This document shows, piece after piece, positions 46,208 to 54,208 of a DNA stretch of 56,911 bases. A program made the translations under genes and the position numbers. The number at the start of each line of letters is the position of its first letter. Within the stretch, counting starts at the first letter, position 1. Below the pieces are notes generated by a model that did not search any database, was not told the origin of the DNA, and saw only the letters and a list, made by a program, of their open reading frames with translations. The stretch is from DAOUAM01 sp034433305 (GTDB taxonomy: Bacteria > Chloroflexota > Dehalococcoidia > Lucifugimonadales > DAOUAM01). The stretch spans positions 1 through 56,911 of the forward strand of contig DAOUAM010000051.1 of the NCBI GenBank assembly GCA_034433305.1. The letters are read 5' to 3'.

Positions 46208-46319
46208 TGACACTCAGTCCCCGCGTAAGGTGGGGCAGCCCAGTCCATCATTTGCCAAGTCCGGTGCCAGCGGCGCAAACACAAGGTAGCGGCTGCTCTT
46301 GGAGGGTGTGTCCAGAGTC

Positions 46320-46535
46320 CCTCCCATTGGCAAGACCCTGGTCCCCTTCCTGACCTTCCCCCATTGGAGGCAGGGACTGTTCTCGCCCCCTCTGGGGGAG
46401 AGTCAGAGAGGGGGCTGGCCTGGCCTTACCACCAGCCCAGCGCCAGTGGGCATCACGTCCCCTATCACCCCAGGCGCTTCCCATCATTCCGCTCGTGGTG
46501 AGCCCTTCGGCAAGCTCAGGGCGGGCTTGTCGGAC
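46320..46535. repeat. Diverged dispersed-repeat cluster
   Basis: In the 549-base gap 46208-46756, 46343-46415 carries the recurrent core (CCTTCCTGACCTTCCCCCAT, TCTCGCCCCCTCTGGGGGAG) in diverged form, and 46496-46530 carries a GCCCTTCGGCAAGCTCAGGG segment like the one in the larger elements. The flanks CCCATTGG (about 46323) and CCAGTGGG (about 46443) are loosely inverted. No gene is recognised in the gap. Confidence 0.5.
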
Positions 46536-46756
46536 CACGAGGCCATCAAAGCGGCGATGCCTTGAACAACCGTCAGTGGGTGTTCAGGGCTACTTACAGC
46601 CAGGCATGCCGGCTTCTTCTGTCCATATCCGGCCCAGGATGGTGCCCACGGGGCAGGTCTCAGACCTGCCCCTGCATTCATTCACATGCATTCGGGGTAT
46701 GGCGTGGCGGGGTGTAGTGCTGGTGGCCCCTTGCCTCTGATTCCCTCTGGCCGGGG

Positions 46757-47668
46757 CTAGCTGTAGTGCCGCCGTAGCTCCGAGGCGTAGTGGACGCCCA
46801 GGGTGGCGGCGTTCTGCGCCAGCCAGTCGCTCAGGCGCGTCGGGCAGGTGGGAGGGCCGCTGGATACCAGCAGGCCCATCATCAGCCCGGCGATCTCGTC
46901 GCGGGTGAGCACCACGTCGCCCACCAGGTAGCCGGCCAGCCTGGAGAGCAGCAGGGCGACGCCAGGGCTGGCGTGGACAATTCTTGCCCTGCTGCCCACC
47001 GTGCTGGCGATCAGCCGCACCAGCCCCTCGAAGGTGAAGGTCTCGGGGCCGACGGCGTCCACGGCCATATTGTCCTCCCGCTGGCCGGCGCTCACGGCCA
47101 GGTCAGCCAGGTCCTCCACGTACACAGGCTGGAGTCTGTAGTCGCCCCGGTCGAAGATGGTGAACACCGGGAAGTGGCGCAGGAACCAGGCGATGTTGTT
47201 GATGAGGACGTCCTCTTTGCCGAAGACCACGGTGGGCCTGATGATGGCGTGGGACAGCCGCGAGGCCGCGATGGCCTCCTCCAGCAGGCCCTTGCCCCGG
47301 AAGTAAGGCAGCGGCAGCCGGGACGAGGCGCTGGTGATGCTGATGTGGACGATGCGCCGGACGCCCGCCTCCTCCGCCGCCCGTATAAGCGTCCGGGTGT
47401 TCTCCACGGCCCTTTCGAAGGTGACCTGTCCCCTGGGGAAGCGGACCCAGTAGGTGTTGTACAGGGTTGTCGCCCCTCGGAGACTCTCCACAAGCTCCTG
47501 GGGCCTTTCGAAGCTGTAGGGCGCGGCGCTGACACGCCCCTCGAAGGGGTCCGGGTGCCTGGCGTGGCCCGTCAGCGTGTGCACCTCCTTGCCCTGGGCC
47601 AGCAAGCGCTGGGCTATGTACCTGCCCGTGTAGCTGAATGCACCTGTGACGACGTTCAGCTCGGTCAT
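46757..47668 (-). CDS. NmrA-like/atypical SDR NAD(P)-binding protein
   Basis: A 303-residue atypical short-chain dehydrogenase. The dinucleotide-binding motif reads VVTGAFSYTGRYIAQRLL at the N-terminus; RIVHISITSASSRLPLPYFRGK contains the Ser region and a Tyr-x3-Lys (YFRGK), and LQPVYVEDLADLAV is the usual cofactor pocket. The C-terminal part is hydrophobic in places. It starts within the stop of the methyltransferase gene (ATGA overlap), so both are translated together and may act in one pathway, perhaps on a quinone or terpenoid. Its exact reaction is not predictable. Confidence 0.85.
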   Translation of the reverse strand: MTELNVVTGAFSYTGRYIAQRLLAQGKEVHTLTGHARHPDPFEGRVSAAPYSFERPQELVESLRGATTLYNTYWVRFPRGQVTFERAVENTRTLIRAAEEAGVRRIVHISITSASSRLPLPYFRGKGLLEEAIAASRLSHAIIRPTVVFGKEDVLINNIAWFLRHFPVFTIFDRGDYRLQPVYVEDLADLAVSAGQREDNMAVDAVGPETFTFEGLVRLIASTVGSRARIVHASPGVALLLSRLAGYLVGDVVLTRDEIAGLMMGLLVSSGPPTCPTRLSDWLAQNAATLGVHYASELRRHYS

Positions 47669-48474
47669 CCCATCTCCTGTGCAGGTCTGGAGTCAGGCTG
47701 GTGCGCCCGCAGGGCCAGGAACAGGGGGACTTCGGCACGGGCGCGGTTCTCGGCCCTGGCGCGGGGGCCAGGCCCACTGACGTGGTGGGAGGGCCACTCC
47801 TCCAGGGCCGTGATGCACAGGCCGGTCTGGGCCAGGCCGTTGACGTAGCTCTGGAGCGGCCTGTGGAAGCTCCAGCTCACGATGCCTGGAGCAGAGCCGG
47901 GATGGACCTGGATGGGCACCTTCAGCGGCGACAGGTAGCGGTCTATCCGCCGGTAAAGTAGCTTGCGCTCCGCGTCCCAGCCCCAGCCGCTCTGGCGCGG
48001 GACGCGGAAGCAGGGATGGGTCATCACCAGCACCAGCCGGCCTCCCGGGCGCAGCACCCGCTGGCAGCCGGCAAAGACAGGCCCCAGGGGGTCTATGTTC
48101 TGAATAGCCAGCAGGCACGCGATGGCGTCGAACTCACCAGCGCCGAAGACCTCGCCCAGCTTCTGGGCGTCGCCCACCAGGTAGCGTATGCCCCTGTCCG
48201 ACTTCCTGCGGGCGTACCTGATGAGGTCGCGCGAGGCATCCAGCCCAACCGCCTGGACCCCCAGCTTGTGGAGCACGCGGCAGAAGGCCCCTTCGCCGCA
48301 GGCCAGGTCCAGGACACGCTCCCCTTCCTTCAGCTCCAGCAGGCGCAGCGTCTGGGGGAAAATCAGGTCGCGGTGAAAGCCGCTGCCCTCTTCACCTATC
48401 AGTGACTCGTACCACCGGGCTACCTCGCCTGTCCAGGCCGTGCCCGGCCTCCTGGCCTTGCGCTGGCGTTCCAC
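47665..48474 (-). CDS. Class I SAM-dependent methyltransferase
   Basis: A 269-residue methyltransferase of the UbiE/Methyltransf_11 type. Motif I is RVLDLACGEGAFCRVL, motif II region VGLDASRDLIRYARR, acidic loop LVGDAQKLGEVFGAGEFDAI, then GCQRVLRPGGRLVLVMTHPC. Substrates of this type are small molecules, often quinones or lipids. The end of the gene overlaps the SDR gene by four bases. The ATG at 48474 has no strong site. The intergenic region upstream (48475-48789) is shared with the divergent MFS gene. Confidence 0.88.
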   Translation of the reverse strand: MERQRKARRPGTAWTGEVARWYESLIGEEGSGFHRDLIFPQTLRLLELKEGERVLDLACGEGAFCRVLHKLGVQAVGLDASRDLIRYARRKSDRGIRYLVGDAQKLGEVFGAGEFDAIACLLAIQNIDPLGPVFAGCQRVLRPGGRLVLVMTHPCFRVPRQSGWGWDAERKLLYRRIDRYLSPLKVPIQVHPGSAPGIVSWSFHRPLQSYVNGLAQTGLCITALEEWPSHHVSGPGPRARAENRARAEVPLFLALRAHQPDSRPAQEMG

Positions 48475-48680
48475 TGGCCTACTGGACGCTCCGCTGGAGA
48501 CAAACTATTTCTAAACCGAAATCTCACCCAAATACAGCTTGTGATTGGCTACACTAACTCTAGCAGTGACTATTTTACCAGGCCAGCCATATCGCCGCGC
48601 GGAAGCAGCGGCCAGTGGGGTGGCGGAGTCACCGGCACCGTTCGGGGGCCGTTTTCGCCGAAACCGGTACGGACATTTGA

Positions 48681-48718
48681 ATTGACATTAGTTTTAAACT
48701 AGTCCTAAATTTATGTCA
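48681..48718 (+). promoter_or_regulatory. Promoter/operator region with nested palindromes ahead of an MFS gene
   Basis: TTGACAT (48681-48687) and ATGTCAA (48712-48718) are exact inverted repeats, and TAGTTT-T-AAACTA (48688-48700) is a second palindrome between them. TTGACA could be a -35 with a poor -10 about 17 bases on. The stretch is strikingly AT-rich for this genome. It looks like a site for a dimeric regulator (MarR or similar), though no such gene is adjacent. Confidence 0.5.
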
Positions 48719-48727
48719 ACAGTCCGT

Positions 48728-48750
48728 GGCCCCCGAGCGGGGGCTTTTCT
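48728..48750 (+). terminator. Terminator-like hairpin in the leader of the MFS gene
   Basis: GCCCCC-GAGC-GGGGGC (48728-48743) is followed by TTTTCTTT. It lies between the promoter-like region and the ATG at 48790 and so could be an attenuator for this gene, or the end of a short unseen transcript. Confidence 0.7.
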
Positions 48751-48789
48751 TTCCGGAAAGCAAGGGTTGGAGAGGCCAGGGTACTCCTT

Positions 48790-50079
48790 ATGGTCACCAA
48801 GGTCCAGAGCGCGGCACAGCGAGTCTATCGCCCTACGGCTATAGCATCGGCCCCAGCCCGCCGGCGCAGCAACGACACAGCCCCTCGCTGGATGTATGGC
48901 TACGGCATGTTCCAGGCCGCCGCCGCCTCAGCGGATAGCCTTGTCCTGCTTTTCGCCGCCGCCGTGCTGGGGGGCATGCCCAGGGACGTGGGCATTGTGG
49001 ACGCCCTGGGTACCATAGGTACTGTGGGCGGGGCGTTCCTCCTGGTCATTCTGTCCCGCCATGTCAAGAGTCCCGCCTCCCTCTTCAACGCCAGCATCCT
49101 GGCCACGGGCCTGTCCCTGATAGCCTTTGCCTCGCTGGGCAATATAGTGCTGGCCTTCGTGCTCTCCCTGGTCATAGGGCTGCTGATGGCCCCCTGCATC
49201 TCCCTGGCGCCGCTGGTGGCCTCGGCCCATCTGCCCCGGTTCCTGTGGAGCAGGGCCTTCAGCTCTCTGAACAAGATAGGCGCGCTGGGAGGCGCCGCCG
49301 GAGTGGCCATATCCGCCCTGTTCATGATGAGCGGCGAACTGGTCATGCCCGATGACACCACACTGCGGCTGCTGTTCATCCTGCTGGCTGCCATGGCCAT
49401 CCTGGGCGCCATCTGGAACTACTTTAACAGGGACACCGACAGGCAAGCGGCCGGCCAGGTATCCGGCGCCTCCGAGGCTGCGAAGATGGCCCCCCAGGCC
49501 AGGCGCGGCCCCATGTTGCTGGTGTCCGACCAGATGAAGTCCTACCTGGTCTCTGTGTTCGTCATGTTCGCTGGCATGGGCATGTCCTACTCGGGCGTGC
49601 ATAGCTACATGGTCAGCGACCTCAAGGCGCCGCTGGGCCTGCTGATGGCCTCCTTCCTGGGCTTCAGGCTGTTTACCTACTTCGCCTCCGGCCCTTCGGG
49701 CGAGGGTCATGCCAGGTTCTTCCACATCCAGGTGCAGAGCTTCGCCGCCATGGCGCGGGCGCTGCTGGTGCTGGCGCTGGCGCTCATGGGCCTGCTGGCC
49801 CCGGCGCAGGTCACCCTGCCCATCGGCCTGGTCATAATTGCCCTGTGGGGCATATCCCAGGGCATCCTGACCGTGGCCGGGACGCAGTCGGTGGCGGAGA
49901 TGAAGGTCCCGGGCTACTGGGGCCAGTCCCAGGCGCTGTACTACCTGGTCACCAACACTGGTGGCATCCTGGGGGTGTTTGTTGGTGGCATACTGGCCAC
50001 CCAGGTAGGCTTCAGCGTCATGTTCCTGGTGGCCGCGCTGCTAACGGGAGTCTCTGCGCTACTTCTTCTCAGACGCTAG
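48790..50079 (+). CDS. Major facilitator superfamily transporter (1)
   Basis: A 429-residue membrane protein with about eleven to twelve hydrophobic segments and a soluble loop in the middle (NRDTDRQAAGQVSGASEAAK). Segments such as GTIGTVGGAFLLVILSRHV and GLLMAPCISLAPLVASAH fit a multidrug or metabolite carrier, though the classic MFS loop motif between helices 2 and 3 is not well kept. It starts at ATG 48790 after a leader with a terminator-like hairpin, and is followed 24 bases later by the Cys-containing protein, so the two form an operon. The substrate is unknown. Confidence 0.78.
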   Translation: MVTKVQSAAQRVYRPTAIASAPARRRSNDTAPRWMYGYGMFQAAAASADSLVLLFAAAVLGGMPRDVGIVDALGTIGTVGGAFLLVILSRHVKSPASLFNASILATGLSLIAFASLGNIVLAFVLSLVIGLLMAPCISLAPLVASAHLPRFLWSRAFSSLNKIGALGGAAGVAISALFMMSGELVMPDDTTLRLLFILLAAMAILGAIWNYFNRDTDRQAAGQVSGASEAAKMAPQARRGPMLLVSDQMKSYLVSVFVMFAGMGMSYSGVHSYMVSDLKAPLGLLMASFLGFRLFTYFASGPSGEGHARFFHIQVQSFAAMARALLVLALALMGLLAPAQVTLPIGLVIIALWGISQGILTVAGTQSVAEMKVPGYWGQSQALYYLVTNTGGILGVFVGGILATQVGFSVMFLVAALLTGVSALLLLRR

Positions 50080-50103
50080 GCCAAAGCTGCAAGGGGGAAG
50101 GAA

Positions 50104-50664
50104 TTGCTAAGACTCTGGCGGCGTCTGAGGGCTTCCATCGCCGATGCCTGGTACAGCACCATTGTCCGCTTCCCCATGTCCAGCCAGGACAAGTGGCAGG
50201 GCCTGAACGATCTGCTGGTGCAGCTAGTCCATGCTGGTATCCAGCGGGACGGCAACCTGCCCGACGGGCAGGACAGCAACCTCCCCAAGGCGCTGGAGAC
50301 CGCCGCCTCTCGCTGGATGTGGCGCCGTTCCGACTGGCTGGCCAACTCGGCCGCGCCGGCTTCCGCGCTGGAGGACCTGCTCACGGTGACCTTCAAGACC
50401 CTGAACATGACCACGCTACTGGAGATGAGTGGCACCACCCTGAAGGCCACCACCTTCTACTGCCCTTTCATCGAGAACACGCGCCGGGGCGAGCCTGTGG
50501 CGCGGCGCATTTGCGAGCGCATGTGCTCCGAGCGCCACTCCATGTTCAAGGGCCTCACCCAGGGCCTGCCCCTCACCGTCAAGTACCTCTCGCCCAGGAA
50601 GATGGGCTGGGGCGACGAGCACTGCGTCAAGGTCTTTCGTCTCCTGTCGGACACCAGGGAGTAG
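50104..50664 (+). CDS. Cys-containing protein resembling L-2-amino-thiazoline-4-carboxylate hydrolase family
   Basis: A 186-residue soluble protein. Its C-terminal half has the arrangement TFYCPFIENTRRGEPVARRI then CERMCSERHSMFKG and, after LSPRKMGWGDEHCVKVF, a final Cys; CPF..., two spaced Cys and a GD..C ending recall the ATC hydrolase/vinyl-reductase-like families that bind metal or small thiol compounds. The assignment is tentative. TTG at 50104 follows GGGGGAAGGAA, a good site. It is co-transcribed with the MFS gene just before it, so a joint role in handling a small molecule is plausible. Confidence 0.55.
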   Translation: MLRLWRRLRASIADAWYSTIVRFPMSSQDKWQGLNDLLVQLVHAGIQRDGNLPDGQDSNLPKALETAASRWMWRRSDWLANSAAPASALEDLLTVTFKTLNMTTLLEMSGTTLKATTFYCPFIENTRRGEPVARRICERMCSERHSMFKGLTQGLPLTVKYLSPRKMGWGDEHCVKVFRLLSDTRE

Positions 50665-50668
50665 CGCC

Positions 50669-50953
50669 AGACCTCACCCCTCGTCCCCTCTCCGAAATGG
50701 ACTTTAACAACATGACAGGGTAATGGCGTGACCAGCCCCCTCTCCTTCGGCAGGCTCAGAGCCTGTCCCGAGCCTGCCGAGGGGACAGGTCTAGCTCTCC
50801 CCCGTAGGGGGCGAGGACCCCCTGCCCCCTGTGGGGGAAGGCCAGGAAGGGGGCCAGACGCCCTGAGTTACCCTTTCAAGTTGTTAAGCTTCATTTCGGA
50901 GAGGGGCCATAGCTCAGCTAATATGTTGCCCTGACATGGCAGGGGTGAGGTCT
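50669..50953. repeat. Nested inverted-repeat element (copy 2 of the long repeat, inverted)
   Basis: Outer ends AGACCTCACCCC (50669-50680) and GGGGTGAGGTCT (50942-50953) are exact inverted copies. Inside them, a second pair of about 37 bases starts CCTCTCCGAAATGG at 50687 and ends CATTTCGGAGAGG at 50904, and encloses the common GC-rich core plus a GGCCATAGCTCAGC tail. It covers nearly the whole gap 50665-50991 and shows how one element type sits inside another. Confidence 0.75.
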
Positions 50954-50991
50954 GGACCTGTGCCCCTGTACCTGGCCGGAGCGCCGGGCCA

Positions 50992-51294
50992 TCAGCCGAG
51001 GCCGCCTGCCACGTACTCCCCGTCTTCCCATTCCGGGTCAGCCTGGAGGCACTCGCGGAGCTTGCGGTACCACCTGTCCTGCTCGGGATCGTTGGCGTTG
51101 GCCCTGTAGGTCTCGCGGTCCTGGAAGACGGCGACACCCACCATCTCTCCCCTGGCCCTGTCTGGCTTGAGCAGAAAGTCGGCGATGGCCCCCCTTACGT
51201 GAGGCTTGCGCTCCCTGTACCACTGCTCGACAAGCTCGATGACCCTCTGCTCCTGGCCTGGCTTCACCTTCATGCGGAATATAGTGCCGTACAT
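50992..51294 (-). CDS. Antibiotic biosynthesis monooxygenase-like (dimeric alpha+beta barrel) protein
   Basis: A 100-residue single-domain protein of the ABM/ferredoxin-like dimeric barrel type. It begins YGTIFRMKVKPGQEQRVIEL, then a helix with VEQWYRERKPHVRG, the strand FLLKPDRARGEMVGVAVFQD and RETYRANANDPEQDRWYRKL. Members act as small monooxygenases or heme-degrading enzymes, or simply bind ligands, and the length is typical. AGGAGGTG lies just before the ATG at 51294. It is about 120 bases downstream of the rubrerythrin-DinB fusion gene on the same strand and could share its transcript. Confidence 0.8.
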   Translation of the reverse strand: MYGTIFRMKVKPGQEQRVIELVEQWYRERKPHVRGAIADFLLKPDRARGEMVGVAVFQDRETYRANANDPEQDRWYRKLRECLQADPEWEDGEYVAGGLG

Positions 51295-51413
51295 GCGTCA
51301 CCTCCTGCTATGGGGACCGCTCCACCGCTTATTCCCGCCGTCCAGGACTCCGTGGCTACAGATTAGCACCGTCCGGCCACGCGGGGAAGCCTGGGCTGGC
51401 AGGTGGCTGGTGA

Positions 51414-52400
51414 CTAGCGTCCGCAGAGGCGCAGTACCTGGGCCAGGTGGCCCCGGTCGTGATTGGCAAGCCAGGTGCCCAGGTCCACGAGAGTCACGCC
51501 GGCCCCACGGACTGTGCCCTTGCGCGCCCACTGCTCGGGCTTCAGCGGACGCACCAGGCCGATGCTGGCCGCCCTGGCAGCGCGCAGCCGCTCCAGCAAC
51601 TCCGCCGCCGGCATGGCCTCATAGCCCTTGCCCTCCTGGAGCTTCCAGGGAGGTACAGGAGTGTCCACGCTGGGCACGCCCTGGGCCTCCAGGATGGTGC
51701 GGACCCGGCGGGCGAAGAGGAGGTGCGTCTCTAGCATGTGCCCTAGAATCTCCTTGACGCACCACTCGCCCGGCGATGGCTTGCGACGCAGGGCCTCGTC
51801 GGGCACGCCAGAGATGGCGGCCTCCACCTCGCCAGGGATGGTTTCCAGCGTCGCCAGTATGTCCCTCGGGCCAAGCTGGCCCAGGTGCTCGGGCGTGGAG
51901 GCGTAGAAAGGCCCGAACCACTCGAACTCGGCGCCCAGGGTGCCGCAGACCGGGCAGATGTCCGGCCTGTCGCCCTCGGCCACGTGGCCGCAGCCATAGC
52001 AGCCCCACAAGGACTGGGCGACGTCGCTCTCCATGACGTCGCTATGGCCCTCGATGCTGGCGATGGCCCGGCGGACCAGGTCCTCCAGCTCCTCCCTGAC
52101 CTTCAGGCACCTTTCCAGGCTGATGGAGCCGGCCAGGTCCGAGGACTGGAGGAGCACCTGACTGGTCTCCAGCTCTCCCAGGACCCGGCGGAAGAGTTGG
52201 GCCAGGTCAACATTCTTGACGAGAAGCCTGGCGGCCTCCAGGGCCTGCACGCGCTGGGCGTGGGCCACCGCGCGCAGCACCTTGGCGGCGTTGAACTGGC
52301 CCCTCAGGACCGCCACCTCGGCCGCGGCCAGGTCTCTGACGCAGGCACGTCCACATTTGCCGATTTCCGCCTCCAGAAGGCTACGTATTTCCGGTTTCAC
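51414..52400 (-). CDS. Rubrerythrin-like/zinc ribbon/DinB fusion protein
   Basis: A 328-residue fusion. Residues 1-120 are ferritin-like, close to rubrerythrin (AAKVLRAVAHAQRVQALEAA), but the iron-binding Glu and His of the usual EAExxHA are Gln here (HAQRVQA). Residues 131-156 form a rubredoxin-like zinc ribbon with Cys134, Cys137, Cys149 and Cys152. Residues 177-328 are a DinB-type four-helix domain with SPGEWCVKEILGHMLETH and ANHDRGHLAQVLRL, giving three or more His for metal. The GTG at 52400 is selected by AGGAGG six bases upstream. The protein may be a metal-using thiol-dependent enzyme fused to a stress-response scaffold. Confidence 0.8.
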   Translation of the reverse strand: MKPEIRSLLEAEIGKCGRACVRDLAAAEVAVLRGQFNAAKVLRAVAHAQRVQALEAARLLVKNVDLAQLFRRVLGELETSQVLLQSSDLAGSISLERCLKVREELEDLVRRAIASIEGHSDVMESDVAQSLWGCYGCGHVAEGDRPDICPVCGTLGAEFEWFGPFYASTPEHLGQLGPRDILATLETIPGEVEAAISGVPDEALRRKPSPGEWCVKEILGHMLETHLLFARRVRTILEAQGVPSVDTPVPPWKLQEGKGYEAMPAAELLERLRAARAASIGLVRPLKPEQWARKGTVRGAGVTLVDLGTWLANHDRGHLAQVLRLCGR

Positions 52401-52497
52401 GCGCCACCTCCTCATATCAAGCCGACCATGCCCCCATTATTGACCCAAGCTTACTGGACTTGTCACCATCTGTCCATGCCCTGGCAAGGCCGCGGAC

Positions 52498-52803
52498 CTC
52501 ACCCCAGTCTTTAAGGGTGTGTGAGAAGTCCAGGCCGTTGGGATACTATGGTGCATATGGCAGGTTGTTGCTATCTGGGCCAGCATGCCCCCATCCCCTC
52601 GACAGGCCTAAGGCCCCCTTCCTGGCCTTCCCCCACAGGGGGAAGGGACATCCTCGCCCCCTCTGGGGGAGAGCTAGACCTGTCCCCTCGGCAGGCTCGG
52701 GACAGGCTCTGAGCCTGCCGAAGGAGAGGGGGCTGGTCACGCCATTACCCTGTCATGTTGTTAAAGTCCGTTTCGGAGAGCAGGAGCTACGGGGGTGAGG
52801 TCG
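52498..52803. repeat. Nested repeat element (copy 3 of the long repeat)
   Basis: GGACCTCACCCC at 52498 and GGGGGTGAGGTC near 52790-52803 bracket the element. From 52652 to 52785 it is nearly identical to 42518-42648, including ATTACCCTGTCATGTTGTTA and TTTCGGA. It covers most of the gap 52401-52851; the remainder is the upstream region of the MFS gene at 52852. No gene is credible here. Confidence 0.75.
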
Positions 52804-52851
52804 GTGGCAAAGGACATGAAAAGCGGCGGCCCCAGGTGGTAACATATCCCT

Positions 52852-54099
52852 ATGCGCGTCTCAGCACTGGCACGGGCCTATAGCCCCTACTACGGCTGGT
52901 GGATAGTCGCGGTGGTGTTCGTCGCGGCGGCGCTGAGCGTGGGGTCTGCCCAGTACGCCTTTGGCGTCTTTGTCGGGCCGCTGGAGGAGACCTTCCGCTG
53001 GAGCCGCACCCAGATCAGCGCCTCGCTGTCCTTCAATGCCGTGGGGAGCCTGGCCGCGCCGCTGGTGGGCCGCGTCATGGACAGGCACGGCGCGCGGCCT
53101 GTCATGGTCGCCTGCCTTTCGCTCATGGGCCTGAGCTACTTCCTGCGGCCCCTCATGTCGGAGCTATGGCACTGGTACGCCCTGAGCTTCTTGCAGTACA
53201 TCGGCTTCTCTGGCGCGGCGTCCCTGCCGGCTGGGAGGCTCATCGGCATCTGGTTCCCCAGGACGCGCGGCCGGGTGATGGGCACGGCCACCATGGGCAA
53301 CAACTTTGGTGGCCTCTCGGTGGCGCCGGCCGTCGGCATCATCCTGGCCATGACCTCCTGGCGGGGCGCTTACCTTGCCCTGGGCATCGCGGCCCTGCTG
53401 GTGGCCCTCTTCGCTGCCCTGGTCGTCCGCGAGGACCCGGGCAGGCACGGCGTTGGGCCAGAGCGGGCCAGCATGCCCAGAAGCGAGGCCAGGGCACAGG
53501 CACGGCCTGCGCTGTCCGGCTGGACGGTGAAGCAGGCGCTGCGCAGCAGGGTATTCTACGTCATCACCATTGTCGTCCTGCTGGGCACCTTCACCTACAG
53601 CGCCGTGCTCCCCCAGGTCACCGCGCACCTGACCAGCATCGGCTTCTCGCTGTCCACGGCATCCCTGATGCTCAGCGCCCTGGCCGGCGCCGGGCTGACG
53701 GGGAAGATGGTCTTCGGCTACCTGGCCGAGCGCATCACTGCCCGCCATGCCATGATGCTCAGCCTGACCGGGCAGGCCATCGGACTGACGCTGCTGAGCA
53801 CGGCGTCCTCTCACACGGTGCTGTGGCTGGCGGTGCCGGCCTTCGGTCTGTGCATGGGGGCCTTCGGCGCGCTGTTCCCCCTCATAGTGCAGGAGACTTT
53901 CGGCATACGCTACTTCGGCAGCATCATGGGACTGGTCAATATGGCTACCGTGGTCTCCTTCACCGCCGGGCCGCTGCTGGCAGGCTCGTCCTTCGATACC
54001 ACCGGCGGCTACAGGCTGGCCTTTCTGATTGTGGCCGCCATGTTCGCCGCTGGCGTCCTGGTGCTGACCCAGGTGCGCCAGCCACGACAACAGGAGTAG
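52852..54099 (+). CDS. Major facilitator superfamily transporter (2), monocarboxylate/oxalate-formate-like
   Basis: A 415-residue carrier with twelve predicted helices. The start YYGWWIVAVVFVAAALSVGS and the following FGVFVGPLEETFRWSRTQIS, ending with the loop motif GRVMDRHGARPVM, are characteristic of the MCT/OxlT-like branch, as is WRGAYLALG later and GKMVFGYLAERITARHAM between helices 8 and 9. Substrates are likely small carboxylates. The gene is alone on its strand, upstream of the HTH gene by 109 bases. No operon partner is evident. Confidence 0.9.
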   Translation: MRVSALARAYSPYYGWWIVAVVFVAAALSVGSAQYAFGVFVGPLEETFRWSRTQISASLSFNAVGSLAAPLVGRVMDRHGARPVMVACLSLMGLSYFLRPLMSELWHWYALSFLQYIGFSGAASLPAGRLIGIWFPRTRGRVMGTATMGNNFGGLSVAPAVGIILAMTSWRGAYLALGIAALLVALFAALVVREDPGRHGVGPERASMPRSEARAQARPALSGWTVKQALRSRVFYVITIVVLLGTFTYSAVLPQVTAHLTSIGFSLSTASLMLSALAGAGLTGKMVFGYLAERITARHAMMLSLTGQAIGLTLLSTASSHTVLWLAVPAFGLCMGAFGALFPLIVQETFGIRYFGSIMGLVNMATVVSFTAGPLLAGSSFDTTGGYRLAFLIVAAMFAAGVLVLTQVRQPRQQE

Positions 54100-54133
54100 C
54101 AACCTCAGGGGTGTGGAAAGACACGGGAAAAAC

Positions 54134-54189
54134 TATCGCCGGCGGTATGGCCTGCTGGCCGCTTGTTGGTATAATACCGTTCGGCGATA
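54134..54189 (+). promoter_or_regulatory. Promoter with flanking inverted repeats ahead of the HTH gene
   Basis: TATCGCCG (54134-54141) and CGGCGATA (54182-54189) are exact inverted repeats on either side of an extended -10 promoter. The -10 itself, GGTATAATACC (54168-54178), is a perfect 11-base palindrome with TG before TATAAT. The layout suggests self-regulation by the HTH protein or the ends of a lost mobile element. Confidence 0.55.
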
Positions 54190-54208
54190 ACATAACGGGA
54201 GAGGGAGA

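Noticed and set aside
52546..52740. Short protein-like frames with a CPEPAEGTGLALP phrase (also at 42397-42609 and 50728-50934)
   Set aside because: They are translations of the dispersed repeat, appear wherever the repeat does, and lack ribosome sites and homology to known proteins.
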